Positions 8,991-17,982 of a stretch of 64,000 bases of DNA are shown here, piece after piece. The notes under the pieces were generated by a model that was given only the letters and a program-made list of their open reading frames with translations, was not told the origin of the DNA and did no database searches. How positions within the stretch are numbered: the first letter of the stretch is position 1; every line of letters starts with the position of its first letter. The stretch is taken from positions 496,001 to 560,000 of the forward strand of contig JACKCM010000004.1 in the NCBI GenBank assembly GCA_020634035.1. The letters are read 5' to 3'. This stretch comes from Candidatus Obscuribacterales bacterium. GTDB lineage: Bacteria > Cyanobacteriota > Vampirovibrionia > Obscuribacterales > Obscuribacteraceae. Position numbers and translations under genes: made by a program.

Positions 8991-9245
8991 TTAGGTCTCC
9001 ATCTCTCCGCCGGAGCTAGAACTAGAGCTAGAGCTAGAACTAGAACTTGAGCTTGAGCTTGAACTCGAGCTCGAACCGCCCTCCAGACTATCGTCGATGC
9101 CGTTGTTGTTCTTGTCGTTAGGATTGCCGCCTTTATTGCCGGCATATGCGCTGTTAACGCCAACAATTGCAAGCATGATCAGAATCATTAGTGCTACCAA
9201 TGCTTGGCGACCAGTATTGGCGCTCTCTACTTTACTTTTGATCAT
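8991..9245 (-). CDS. Small exported protein with a polyserine tail
   Basis: 84 residues. The N-terminal hydrophobic stretch LVALMILIMLAIVGVNSAYA is a signal peptide ending in an AYA cleavage site. The mature part starts with Asn/Gly/Asp-rich NPNDKNNNGIDDSLEGG, reminiscent of calcium-binding dockerin or thrombospondin type-3 loops. It then has 21 consecutive serines and a short GGEMET end. No ribosome site stands out. Function is unknown; a flexible surface linker or spacer is a guess. Confidence 0.75.
   Translation of the reverse strand: MIKSKVESANTGRQALVALMILIMLAIVGVNSAYAGNKGGNPNDKNNNGIDDSLEGGSSSSSSSSSSSSSSSSSSSSSGGEMET
9012..9074 (-). repeat. Hexanucleotide tandem repeat encoding polyserine
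   Basis: Sixty-three bases encode 21 serines in which TCN and AGY codons alternate almost strictly, making about ten TCNAGY hexamers. The two serine codon families cannot interconvert by one base change, so the alternation is a signature of expansion by hexamer duplication. Such tracts can change length by replication slippage without shifting frame. Confidence 0.85.
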
Positions 9246-9348
9246 CGAAAAGCTTTGCCCTTTAGTAAATTAGGAGTTTTATTTTAGACTAATGACATCC
9301 TGGAGTGTCAAATGGAAAGAAGAAAGTGAATTTACATCATTATAATCT

Positions 9349-10437
9349 TCAGCGCCTGCTTATAAGCAAACTGACCATAAGTCCAAACAGGCATAGGACA
9401 ATTGAAGGCAACCAGGAGCCTAGAAAGGGCGTTAAATGAGAGTTTTCTGCCAGCGATGTACATATCTGTTGCAGGACGAAATAGGTAGCGATCACTATTC
9501 CAGCATAAACAAATGCGGTGCTGCGGCTGCGTCTGGCGCGCATCAAAGCGACAGGTGTTGCCGCCAGCACCAGTAAGACACAGCTTACCGGGTGAGAATA
9601 ACGCCGATATAGTTGAATAAGCAGGTCGGCAGGTGGTGATTGTTGCTTATTCTGGTAGCTGGCAATTTCTGCTCTGATTTGCTCCGTCGTCTTCGAAAGC
9701 GTGGACAGAGGACCAGCTTTAATGGCTTTGAATAAATTTGGATTTTCATACTGTAGAACTCCAAATCGGGCTACTCTATTTTGATGAGTGGCATTGAAAA
9801 ATTCGAAGTTTTGTCCCTCGGACAAGCACCATGAACCTTTGTTCCAAGTTCCTTTTTTCGCCCAGACTACTTTGACTGAATTTTTTTCTGTCAGATCTAT
9901 CAACAGTAGTCCGTTTACTGATCTTCCTAGCTCTTCTCCAAAACAGAATATCTTTGAGGTGTTGCCTTTGTCGTCCTTCTGTTCTAGTTTAAACCGGCCT
10001 GCAAATGGTTTAGCTGTTTTGTATAAAGCAATGAGCGATAATTTCTCGGAGAGCAGCCTGGTCTGAGGAGAGACATATTCGTTAAGTGAAAAGGTGATCA
10101 AAGCAGCTACTAAACCGAACATTATATACGGTGCCATGATTCTTCTCATGCTGACTCCCGACACCTGCAAAGCTAATATCTCTGAATCATCTTGTTGCCG
10201 AATCAACAGAAACATCGTAGAGAACAAGACTCCAGCAGGTAGGCAGAAACTGATACCGGTTGGTATCTGCAAAAACATCACCGAAAGCACCACGCTGAAC
10301 GGGAAGCCGAAATCATTCATCATGTTCATATAGGTCTGAAATTCTGCGGTACCGAAGAAGATGCCCAGAATTGTCATAGACCCTATTACCAGGAGCTGAA
10401 TTGATTCTGTGAAGATATACCGATCTAATAACTTCAT
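9349..10437 (-). CDS. LptF/LptG-family permease (YjgP/YjgQ)
   Basis: About 362 residues. The N-terminus LLDRYIFTESIQLLVIGSM is the typical LptF/LptG start, with hydrophobic helices in the first 110 residues, a central beta-rich periplasmic domain (about 130-260), and a C-terminal membrane region starting near RRYSHPVSCVLLVLAATPVA. In known systems LptF and LptG form the membrane part of the LptB2FG lipopolysaccharide extractor. Whether this is F or G cannot be told here. It is the last gene of an operon, directly after lnt. The ATG at 10437 is preferred to the TTG just before it. Confidence 0.88.
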   Translation of the reverse strand: MKLLDRYIFTESIQLLVIGSMTILGIFFGTAEFQTYMNMMNDFGFPFSVVLSVMFLQIPTGISFCLPAGVLFSTMFLLIRQQDDSEILALQVSGVSMRRIMAPYIMFGLVAALITFSLNEYVSPQTRLLSEKLSLIALYKTAKPFAGRFKLEQKDDKGNTSKIFCFGEELGRSVNGLLLIDLTEKNSVKVVWAKKGTWNKGSWCLSEGQNFEFFNATHQNRVARFGVLQYENPNLFKAIKAGPLSTLSKTTEQIRAEIASYQNKQQSPPADLLIQLYRRYSHPVSCVLLVLAATPVALMRARRSRSTAFVYAGIVIATYFVLQQICTSLAENSHLTPFLGSWLPSIVLCLFGLMVSLLISRR

Positions 10438-10445
10438 CAAAAGCT

Positions 10446-12074
10446 TCAGAAACTGAATTGCGTAAATAGAGTGGTATCACTTTCAATCGGCACTTCAGCG
10501 GTAATCGCTGCAGATTCTTCTCTGGGTGCCTGTCGAAGTATTCTGCCGGTTGAGTCGATTATGGCAGATGGTCCGAGGGTTGTGGAAAAGACGAATGAGC
10601 GGTGGTTTTCAACCGATCGCATTACGCAAAATGCGATCATTTGATCGCTCAATATAGAATTGTGAAACCATCCTGTATAGCTGCTGTCTACCAGGAGCTG
10701 CGCACCATCACGCACACTATCTCTAGAAATAGAAGGCTCTTCGCACTCAAAGCAAAGCATCGGACCGAGGACTACATCTTCGAGCGGGAAACAGACAGAT
10801 GTATTACCAGAAGCTGTCTCTTCATAAGTTTTGTTCTGTCCATATAAAATCCAGCCAAACGGTGTCTCTTTTACCCATTTTGGCGTGAATTCTCCAAACG
10901 GTACAAGATAGCGCTTGTGATAAACCATAGGAAGAGTTCCCCTGGCTTTATCCATCACAATTGTAGAATTGAAGTGCTGACCTTTTTTGTCTTCATCAAT
11001 ACAGCCAAGAACCCAACTTTGATTCTGATCTCTGGCTGGTTTTGAAAATGGCTCGAGATGACTGTAGGCCTTTGAAAAAACAGCAGGAAAAGACCATTCA
11101 GGCCATATGACTATGCTGTTTGGCGGGCACTCTTTTGTCAGTTCCAGATTCTTTTTATGAATGACACCGAAATCGACCTTATGGATTTTTTGACACAGGT
11201 TAGACTGAATAGCGCTGACTGTAAGCTTCTTCTTCTTTGCAAAGGCAGCATTCTCAGAATTGATTCTCTGGTTGCCGAAGTTTATCACTGCGGTCAGAAG
11301 CAGCACTGATAGTGTCGTGTTGAGTAAAAGCGCCTTAGAATTCGGATAGGTGAGGCACCTGATTCTCTTAGTGCAAAAGCCGATGATTCCCAGCAATGTA
11401 AGATTTGATAGAATCAGGCAGATGGTTATACCGGCACCGCCTGTGATAGATGCGAGTTGAATGAGCGGAAGCTGTCTATACTGGCTATATTCAAAAGAAG
11501 TCCAGCGCACACCGAGAAACTCGGGCGGATAGCATAGATAGTCAATGACTACCCACAATAATGGAATAACAAGAAAACCAGGCATCAGCCAGCGACCCTG
11601 ATTCTTGAGAGGCAGAAAGCCACCGGTCATCGGAATGGCTTTCAACCACAGGCAAAAGATTGACCCCAGCATGCCTTTTAATGCCGCTATTATGAACAAG
11701 ATCACCAGAACTGATAGACCCGTTATCAGAGAAAAAATTCCTTCAAATAGCTCTTGCCTTACAGATAAGCAAAAGTGCAAGGCTACTAGATTGTAGCCGG
11801 TGAAGAAAAACCATCCTCTCACTCCTGCATACCAGGGCTCCCTTGCGGTAACGGCAAGGACAATGACCGGGGCGAAAGCGCACCAGGCAAGATACCATTG
11901 TTCAATACCCGGAGCAGATAGTCCTAGAATCGCGCCCGTCAGAAGTGCCAGGAAACGACAGAATGCCTCGGACCGTAATGCAGTAGGCCATTTATAAGCG
12001 GGCGAAGGATTTCCTGCTAAGGTCTCTTGCCCTGGTCTTTGCTCAATGGTTTCAATAACTGAACTCGAGGTCAA
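10446..12074 (-). CDS. lnt: Apolipoprotein N-acyltransferase
   Basis: 542 residues. The N-terminal half has several membrane helices and the C-terminal half is a nitrilase-like periplasmic domain. The catalytic triad can be placed by comparison with E. coli Lnt: Glu326 in IVIWPEWSFP, Lys387 in YHKRYLVPFGEF and Cys441 in MLCFEC. Lnt adds the third acyl chain to lipoproteins and is typical of diderm bacteria. The start is a TTG at 12074 with GGAG 8 nt upstream. It lies 19 bp after the methyltransferase-like gene and 8 bp before the LptF/G gene. Confidence 0.93.
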   Translation of the reverse strand: MTSSSVIETIEQRPGQETLAGNPSPAYKWPTALRSEAFCRFLALLTGAILGLSAPGIEQWYLAWCAFAPVIVLAVTAREPWYAGVRGWFFFTGYNLVALHFCLSVRQELFEGIFSLITGLSVLVILFIIAALKGMLGSIFCLWLKAIPMTGGFLPLKNQGRWLMPGFLVIPLLWVVIDYLCYPPEFLGVRWTSFEYSQYRQLPLIQLASITGGAGITICLILSNLTLLGIIGFCTKRIRCLTYPNSKALLLNTTLSVLLLTAVINFGNQRINSENAAFAKKKKLTVSAIQSNLCQKIHKVDFGVIHKKNLELTKECPPNSIVIWPEWSFPAVFSKAYSHLEPFSKPARDQNQSWVLGCIDEDKKGQHFNSTIVMDKARGTLPMVYHKRYLVPFGEFTPKWVKETPFGWILYGQNKTYEETASGNTSVCFPLEDVVLGPMLCFECEEPSISRDSVRDGAQLLVDSSYTGWFHNSILSDQMIAFCVMRSVENHRSFVFSTTLGPSAIIDSTGRILRQAPREESAAITAEVPIESDTTLFTQFSF

Positions 12075-12093
12075 TTTCTTGTCTCCGTCAGAC

Positions 12094-13164
12094 TCAGACT
12101 AAGCCGGGGATGAATCGGTATTTGACGCGATTGCAGTATTCGACATACTCTTCGTCAACTCTGCTCAGGTGTCTCTCTTCGGTGATTGCTCTTATTACAT
12201 AGAGCGCTATCCAGGCTAAATAGTGACACCACATCGTCAGGTTCGACCCGCTTAAATAGGCAATCACAAGACCCCAGGAAATAAGTTTGCAGGTGTAAGC
12301 CGGATGTCTAACAATAGAATAGAGCCCGGACGTAACCAGACCCCGATGACAGAGGTTTGAAAAGTGTACGTTCAAATTGAATGTAGCAACTGTGAACAGC
12401 GTCAGAAATACGAGAATAAGAACCCTTACCGATATATCCACGAAGTTGTCTACAGAAGCGGAGAAAAATGGTGATGCGTTTATTGGTATCAAAGTGCTGG
12501 TTATAACCCAGCAGGGAGGATAACAACATAAGACTGCCAGCCAGCCAACAATCGATGTATCGACGGAGCGTACCTCATTGTCCAGTGATTTGCTCTCGAT
12601 AGCATAGCCAAGGGTGGCGACGACCGTGTCTAGCAGGTTTATAATCGCCAGCCAGATTATGTAAAACATAGGAAAAGAGGTCAGCAGCTCCGGCAACTTT
12701 CCTGAAGTAAAAATCGGTACTAAGTGATCTGCCTGGTTGGTAGCAACGGAGAGCAAAAATGGAATGAAGATCAATTTCACAGTCCAGAAAAGCAGGCTAA
12801 CTTTCTCGGTAGGCTCAAGTGAAAACTCCACCAGTTCTTTCTGACGGATAGATTTGAGAGTGAAACCAGCTATTGCAGCGACTGCGCGCACAGCATAGTA
12901 AGCACGGTCTATAAAAAGGCTGGACTGATCTTTGCTCAGGCAAATAGCAGCAAATAGCCACTGTCCGGCAAAAAGCAAAACTATGAGCCTGACGGCAGCA
13001 GGCTGAATAGCGCCCTGGATTCCTGCTAATGCGACACCGGCAATCACCAGCCCTACTAAGATGCTGCCTATACCAAAACGCTTTTTGAGGCTGTTTTCAG
13101 ACAAGGCGGTCTCTTCTACCGCTCTTCTATGATTATCTATCGGATTATTCAGATATACAGGCAT
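12094..13164 (-). CDS. Isoprenylcysteine methyltransferase-like (ICMT/PEMT fold) integral membrane protein
   Basis: 356 residues with about eight membrane helices. The C-terminus carries SGLYSIVRHPAYTCKL and EERHLSRVDEEYVEYCNRV, the two signatures of the isoprenylcysteine carboxyl methyltransferase and phospholipid methyltransferase superfamily (the RHPxY segment and the following E-rich segment bind S-adenosylmethionine). Bacterial members usually have about 200 residues, so the N-terminal half is extra membrane sequence. It is the first gene of the operon with lnt and lptF/G, so lipid or lipoprotein methylation is an attractive but unproven role. Confidence 0.82.
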   Translation of the reverse strand: MPVYLNNPIDNHRRAVEETALSENSLKKRFGIGSILVGLVIAGVALAGIQGAIQPAAVRLIVLLFAGQWLFAAICLSKDQSSLFIDRAYYAVRAVAAIAGFTLKSIRQKELVEFSLEPTEKVSLLFWTVKLIFIPFLLSVATNQADHLVPIFTSGKLPELLTSFPMFYIIWLAIINLLDTVVATLGYAIESKSLDNEVRSVDTSIVGWLAVLCCYPPCWVITSTLIPINASPFFSASVDNFVDISVRVLILVFLTLFTVATFNLNVHFSNLCHRGLVTSGLYSIVRHPAYTCKLISWGLVIAYLSGSNLTMWCHYLAWIALYVIRAITEERHLSRVDEEYVEYCNRVKYRFIPGLV

Positions 13165-13468
13165 GGTTGATGTTCTAGCGGTCAGCCAGCAGTATCAAGG
13201 GCTTCTATACGACTTATCAAGATATCAGATCCTTCAGCCCTCTTCGTCAAGAAGATTGCGCTTAAGCATACTTAATCCTTGATTGGACGGGCTTCCGAGC
13301 TGTTCAAATGTTGAAGCCTGCACCTCGGACGAGGCTATTTGACCTCCATTATAGGGAGCAAGCTTAGATCTATATATTGTTATATATGACAACCGGCTCG
13401 AGATTGCTTGATAACATAGCGGCATCCGCTGAGCGCAGGGGATTTATAGATAGTCAGTCGAAAGTTTG
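13165..13468. other. Intergenic region between divergent genes
   Basis: About 300 bp separate the ICMT-like gene (minus) from the RDD gene (plus). It should hold both promoters. An AT-rich inverted repeat, ATATAT-tgtt-ATATAT (13372-13387), lies about 80 bp before the RDD start and could be part of a promoter or operator. A 63-codon minus-strand frame in this stretch has no coding signs. Confidence 0.5.
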
Positions 13469-14005
13469 ATGGCGATCTCGACAATAAGCACAGAGAATCG
13501 AGCAGGTTTGGTCCGACCTTTCTGGGGGCGGAGAATATTGCCTGGTTGCGTATACGATGTGCTTGTCTCTTTCTGGTTGGCCAATGGTCTGCTTTATATT
13601 TGGGGTCTTCTCCTTGGTGAGCTTGCCCTCAGACAAACAGCGCTGATGGTGGGCACTGCGCTGATTTTTCTTGCCAGGGATTATCTGTGGAAAGGAATAG
13701 CTTTTGGCAAGCACTTGCTTGGTTTGCAAGTCATCGATACAAAGACCGGCAAGACTCCAAGTCTTATTCAATCGGTATTGCGAAACTCTGTTTTGGCAGT
13801 TCCAGTCCTGCTATACGTGATTTTTATCGATTTGCATTTCTATCAACACCTGACAGTCTTCGGGCTTTTGACTGAGTATGTGAATGGCTTAGTCTTTGTC
13901 TACCTGACTATCCTTGCCGCAGTCGAATTTGTTCTTGTCGCTGGTGGAACCGGTCGCAGATTAGGCGACCGGTTAGCTGGAACCTCTGTCGTAAGAAGAT
14001 CGTAG
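13469..14005 (+). CDS. RDD-family membrane protein
   Basis: 178 residues from the ATG at 13469. Hydrophobic helices occur near residues 25-45, 55-75, 110-128 and 138-158. The family's charged residues are visible: an Arg/Asp pair in RRILPGCVYD near the start, and GKHLLGLQVIDTKTGKTPSL followed by GRRLGDRLAGTSVV at the end. RDD proteins are small membrane proteins of mostly unknown role, sometimes linked to ion exchange. The gene is followed after 15 bp by the GT-C-like gene in the same direction. Confidence 0.88.
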   Translation: MAISTISTENRAGLVRPFWGRRILPGCVYDVLVSFWLANGLLYIWGLLLGELALRQTALMVGTALIFLARDYLWKGIAFGKHLLGLQVIDTKTGKTPSLIQSVLRNSVLAVPVLLYVIFIDLHFYQHLTVFGLLTEYVNGLVFVYLTILAAVEFVLVAGGTGRRLGDRLAGTSVVRRS

Positions 14006-14020
14006 AGAGCTGCCCATACC

Positions 14021-15370
14021 ATGAAGAAGCTTTCTGCAATGCTCAAATCTGAACACATCGAGTCGATACTGCGCCTTCTCATTCTGCAGGCCTTGCTTCT
14101 GAGAGCATCTATTCCTTTTGTGGTATCACCGATTTATTTTTATGTCACCGATCCGATTCGTCACTTTCGATACGCCACCGAGCCGCTTTTTCTAAGCCCT
14201 ATGGCGGTGATGGATGGGCCTCTCTATCAAGTCTGGCTTACTCTAGTTAACAAGCTTACTGTAAGTGATCCTTTTCTTCTTTCTGTTCACAGCGCGGTAT
14301 TATCTTTGGTTACGCCCTGGCTCTGGTATCTTTTCTTGAAAGAGGCGCTCGGGCAAGACAAGAGACTGGCACTTGCAGGCTTTGCAATTCTTGCCTGGCT
14401 GCCATCCTGGATCGGTATCTTCAGCTATTTTATGCCAGAGACTATACTACTGCCACTTTTGGGATTGAGCCTATGGGCAACTTATCGTGCGTGGTCCAAT
14501 TCATCTAACTCTAGAATTGCACTTGCTTCCTTGTGCTGGACTTTGGCCATCCTCACTAAAGTAGTGGTACTGCCTGCTGCGATCGTGGCCGGCTTCTGGC
14601 TGTTAGCCGACAGGTCTGGTATCAAATGGAAGAAGGCTTTTCTCATGCTTGGTGTCAGTTTGATACTGCTTTGTCCTGCGGCCTACTATTGTTATAGGGT
14701 GCTAAATATTCCGAGTCCTTTTGGTTTTCCTGAAATGAACAGGATATATTTCGAATCAGGAAAAAAGGCGATTAAAGCTCACTATTCAAAGAACAATGGA
14801 GCCAACAAATGGGATTATATTTTTCAATCCCCGTCAGTCGAGAGCGAGCCGTTTTATCCGTTCAGTAACTGGACCAGTGCGCGTAGCCAGGCAGCCGATG
14901 TCGAAATTCATGTCGATCTGGATAAGGGTTTAGATGATTGGCTGAGGGAAGGTCAAAAGCACAAAGGTGATTTGCGTCTGCATTTACAGATGCTGTCGGA
15001 GAACGCAGTTATGATTCTCTTTGGCCGGTCCTGGCCCGATGAGACCTCTCGCAAATTCTTATTCGTCCCACACGATTGGTTGCGTTTCTTGTGGGCACCA
15101 TTGGCGATGCTCGTTCTTGCGGGGAACCTCTGGATTCTGAGCAAGCATCGAAGAATGGACATGCTTCCAACACTGGTAACTGTAACCCTGGTCTTTTTCT
15201 TCTGCTTGCCGGCTGCTGTGGGAGAAGGGCGTTATCGCAAACCGCTGGAGGGATTGTTAGTAGCAAATGCACTCTGGTTGGCAGTGAGCCGCAAGAAGAG
15301 ATTTGGATATGATGGTGAATTAGTGACTAGAGACCCGATTCTCTCTTCGCAGTATCAGGAAACCTGCTAG
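14021..15370 (+). CDS. GT-C-type (glycosyltransferase 39/PMT-like) multi-pass membrane protein
   Basis: 449 residues with a chain of about ten hydrophobic helices and a soluble stretch near residues 240-330. The first loop carries VTDPIRHFRYATEP, with Asp and Arg residues where GT-C enzymes keep their catalytic acidic residue. Overall organisation (N-terminal membrane bundle, an extracytoplasmic part, C-terminal helices) fits lipid-linked sugar transferases, but I see no exact family signature. It shares an orientation with the RDD gene upstream and is likely cotranscribed. Its acceptor is unknown. Confidence 0.7.
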   Translation: MKKLSAMLKSEHIESILRLLILQALLLRASIPFVVSPIYFYVTDPIRHFRYATEPLFLSPMAVMDGPLYQVWLTLVNKLTVSDPFLLSVHSAVLSLVTPWLWYLFLKEALGQDKRLALAGFAILAWLPSWIGIFSYFMPETILLPLLGLSLWATYRAWSNSSNSRIALASLCWTLAILTKVVVLPAAIVAGFWLLADRSGIKWKKAFLMLGVSLILLCPAAYYCYRVLNIPSPFGFPEMNRIYFESGKKAIKAHYSKNNGANKWDYIFQSPSVESEPFYPFSNWTSARSQAADVEIHVDLDKGLDDWLREGQKHKGDLRLHLQMLSENAVMILFGRSWPDETSRKFLFVPHDWLRFLWAPLAMLVLAGNLWILSKHRRMDMLPTLVTVTLVFFFCLPAAVGEGRYRKPLEGLLVANALWLAVSRKKRFGYDGELVTRDPILSSQYQETC

Positions 15371-15381
15371 AAAAAATGCCC

Positions 15382-15448
15382 AAAAGAAAAGAAGGTCCGA
15401 CTGCTCGGACCCCCCTCTCTTGGAATGCGACTTTTAGGTCACATTTCC
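15382..15448 (-). terminator. Double-hairpin terminator of the LysM protein gene
   Basis: Reading the minus strand after the stop at 15455, one hairpin (15422-15448) has a stem with a G-T wobble that pairs only as minus-strand RNA. A second hairpin, GGTCCGA-gcag-TCGGACC (15394-15411), is perfect over 7 bp. It is followed by the T-rich TTCTTTTCTTTT (15382-15393). This supports intrinsic termination of the minus-strand gene. Confidence 0.65.
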
Positions 15449-15454
15449 AACCCC

Positions 15455-17791
15455 TCATCTGCGGAAATATTTCTGCTCGTATGCACGGGCTAAGACTTGG
15501 ATTTGATCCGCCGGAGGAAGAACATACTTCCTGCCTGCGTAATAGATAGGCTCTCTGGCTATGAGACAGCCATTTTGATCTTGCTCGAATCTGGGCGGCA
15601 GATTGTTAGCTGCGTATAGTGCTTCGATAGGTACGGCATGACCATATTTTTTCATGGCGAGATCCGAGAGTGTGTCACCGTACATCAAGCGTACTTCGGT
15701 GGCTTCGTTGGATTCACCGGCGCGAGAGGCGTGTTGTTCTCTCAACTGCTCGGCTCTTGCTCTGTACTGTTCGGTCAATCTCGGGATGTCCTGGGCGCTG
15801 GGGAGAATAATCTCTTTACCGGCACCGTAAGACGGATCGAGGATAGTGGGTTTGCCGTTTTCATTGACGACGCTAGGCTGCATGCCGTTGGCTTCGAAGA
15901 TGGCTTCGATGGCCGGGCTGCCGTACTTCTGGATAGCCATGTTCCAGAGACGATCACCTTTTTGCAAAGTCACTTTTGTGGCGTCACCGGCATCTCCAAG
16001 ATTATGGTTAGATTGTCTTTCGATCGGGCGTTCGTGCTGGACGTGTTGCACGTGTTGCTCTCTTCTCTGGGGAACGGCATCGGCATCGCGACGCACTACC
16101 GGCTGGTCATTTCTGACGACTACATCATCGCGTCTGGGCGGAATATACTGCTCACGCTGTTCTACGTGGCCTTCCATCGGTTGACGTCTCTGATGATCTC
16201 GAGCTGATTCCATCTCCATGGTTTCTCTGGTGATACCATGTTTGCCGGAGTAGTTGATGATGTCGGACAGAGTTATCTTGCCACCATCACCCTGGGATGC
16301 AGCTTTGATAGAGCCGTAGTTCTCTCTCATGAAAGAGGCAGTACTGCGCTCTTCGGGTGAGAAGCGGAAGGTATCTGTTTTGGCTTGATCGAGATCATCT
16401 TTGCTTATCTGACCATCGCCCTGAGAGAGTTTGTTGAAGCCTTCTGTTGAGCTGAAGAACTTCATCATATTTCTCGACATGTCGATGTTCTGTTTATCAG
16501 AGACATCTTCGTTGAGCATGGCAAGCGCGTCATCTTTAGAGATGCCCAGGCGCTTCTCTCTGCTGTCGTCGAAACTGTCGTGATTATTGAAGTGATCATC
16601 TTGATGGGCCATGGCGATGGTTTCAGAGTTGTGTCTCAGAGTAGCCATGAGCATTGATTCGACCGGGTGATCTTTGGATCTGTCGGACTGCAAGAAAGCA
16701 TCGAGGTCAGAGTTGTTGATGTAGCGATTGTCACCTTTGAGTGTGTCGAAGTTCTCTACTGCGTATTGACCCATGGTGCGACGGAGCAAAGAGTCGGAGC
16801 TCAGTCCGCGGCTAACGCCGGTTCTTATCTCGTTTACTTCCTGAGGGCTCAAGCCGCTTTTCATTAGATGCTCGTCGAACTGTCTTAGATTTGCAGTCAG
16901 GTTGCCGTCCTGAAGACCGGCTTTTATAGAGCGAAGACCGAGGTCGACATTGCCGCCGACTTTATCTGCCGGGGAGATTCTAGCCTCAACTTCATGACGC
17001 ACCGGGGACTCAGCTATATCGGCGCTGACGCCGTGCTTGTCGGACCAGTTCACCACATCGGAGAGACTCATCTTGAAGTTGCTGTCACCGGATGAAGAGG
17101 CACGGATGCCGCCGAAATTCTTGTCCATATAATTGAGAGCGTTGCGCTGCTCAGAGTTGTAGCGAACGGTATCACCCCGAGCCTGGTCCAGTTCTGAGCT
17201 GGAGAGCAGGTTGTCTTCGCCGGCGAGGCTTTTCCATGTGGCGGTGTTGCCGAAGAAGCGCATCATCTTAGCCGACATCTCGGTGTGGAAGCTGCCTTTA
17301 TTCTTCTCTTGACCCCATTCGGAGAGGTCTTTCTTGCTGATGCCTTTACCTATCTCTTCCGAGTCGCTAGGTCTATCGTCACGGAAGCTATTAGCGTCTT
17401 CGTGAGATAGAGCGATAGAACTCAAATTGCTTCTCAATCCACGGGTTATCAGTCCGCGAACCGGTAGATTCGATTCGATGCCGGCTTGCAGAGCGCCGTC
17501 CAGATCGTTAGAGTGAATGTAGTTGTCACCATTGGACATGGTGCTGAAACTCTTAGAAGAGTAGTCTACTAAAACTCTTGGTAAAAGTCCGGATTCTTGC
17601 AGTTTGCTACCGAGAGATTTGCTTATATCAAGCTTCTCCTGTCCGCTCAGGGTAGAGCCGGACATATCTCGGTCGAGTCCGTTGACCACATCGGCCAAAT
17701 TGTTGTTTCTGATACCTTCTTTTATTGAATCGAATGCATGGTTAGCTGCATTCTCAACATTATTTTGCGCATGGGCGCCATCAATCGACAT
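15455..17791 (-). CDS. Large leaderless protein with duplicated EF-hand-like modules and two C-terminal LysM domains
   Basis: 778 residues. The first 540 residues are an internal duplication: each half contains GD-rich loops followed by acidic helices (SNGDNYIHSNDLD, AGEDNLLSSSELDQA; KGDNRYINNSDLD, QGDGQISKDDLDQA), which resemble EF-hand calcium loops. Each half ends with the paired motif SLSDVVNWSDKHGV or TLSDIINYSGKHGI. A His/Arg/Gln-rich linker (about 545-610) leads to two LysM domains (about 622-690 and 712-768), which bind N-acetylglucosamine polymers such as peptidoglycan. There is no signal peptide although LysM implies a wall-facing site. The ATG has GGAGG 8 nt upstream. Confidence 0.88.
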   Translation of the reverse strand: MSIDGAHAQNNVENAANHAFDSIKEGIRNNNLADVVNGLDRDMSGSTLSGQEKLDISKSLGSKLQESGLLPRVLVDYSSKSFSTMSNGDNYIHSNDLDGALQAGIESNLPVRGLITRGLRSNLSSIALSHEDANSFRDDRPSDSEEIGKGISKKDLSEWGQEKNKGSFHTEMSAKMMRFFGNTATWKSLAGEDNLLSSSELDQARGDTVRYNSEQRNALNYMDKNFGGIRASSSGDSNFKMSLSDVVNWSDKHGVSADIAESPVRHEVEARISPADKVGGNVDLGLRSIKAGLQDGNLTANLRQFDEHLMKSGLSPQEVNEIRTGVSRGLSSDSLLRRTMGQYAVENFDTLKGDNRYINNSDLDAFLQSDRSKDHPVESMLMATLRHNSETIAMAHQDDHFNNHDSFDDSREKRLGISKDDALAMLNEDVSDKQNIDMSRNMMKFFSSTEGFNKLSQGDGQISKDDLDQAKTDTFRFSPEERSTASFMRENYGSIKAASQGDGGKITLSDIINYSGKHGITRETMEMESARDHQRRQPMEGHVEQREQYIPPRRDDVVVRNDQPVVRRDADAVPQRREQHVQHVQHERPIERQSNHNLGDAGDATKVTLQKGDRLWNMAIQKYGSPAIEAIFEANGMQPSVVNENGKPTILDPSYGAGKEIILPSAQDIPRLTEQYRARAEQLREQHASRAGESNEATEVRLMYGDTLSDLAMKKYGHAVPIEALYAANNLPPRFEQDQNGCLIAREPIYYAGRKYVLPPADQIQVLARAYEQKYFRR

Positions 17792-17982
17792 AGCCTGGAC
17801 CTCCGGGGAAAGTGAGCAGTGTAGGGGGTTAAGAACAATCAGGCCAACACCGTTTATTCGATTTGTATGTAATTTGCGAGCGTGCCTATGATAGTATGCC
17901 GACCCGCCCTCAATATCAATACGGGAAATTACGTAGGTGGTCGGATTTTTGATTAAAACTCTTATTCTGTCGGGGATCTGGC

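Noticed and set aside
13234..13425. 63-codon minus-strand frame in the divergent region
   Set aside because: No ribosome site, no recognisable sequence, and it fills a region that should hold promoters.
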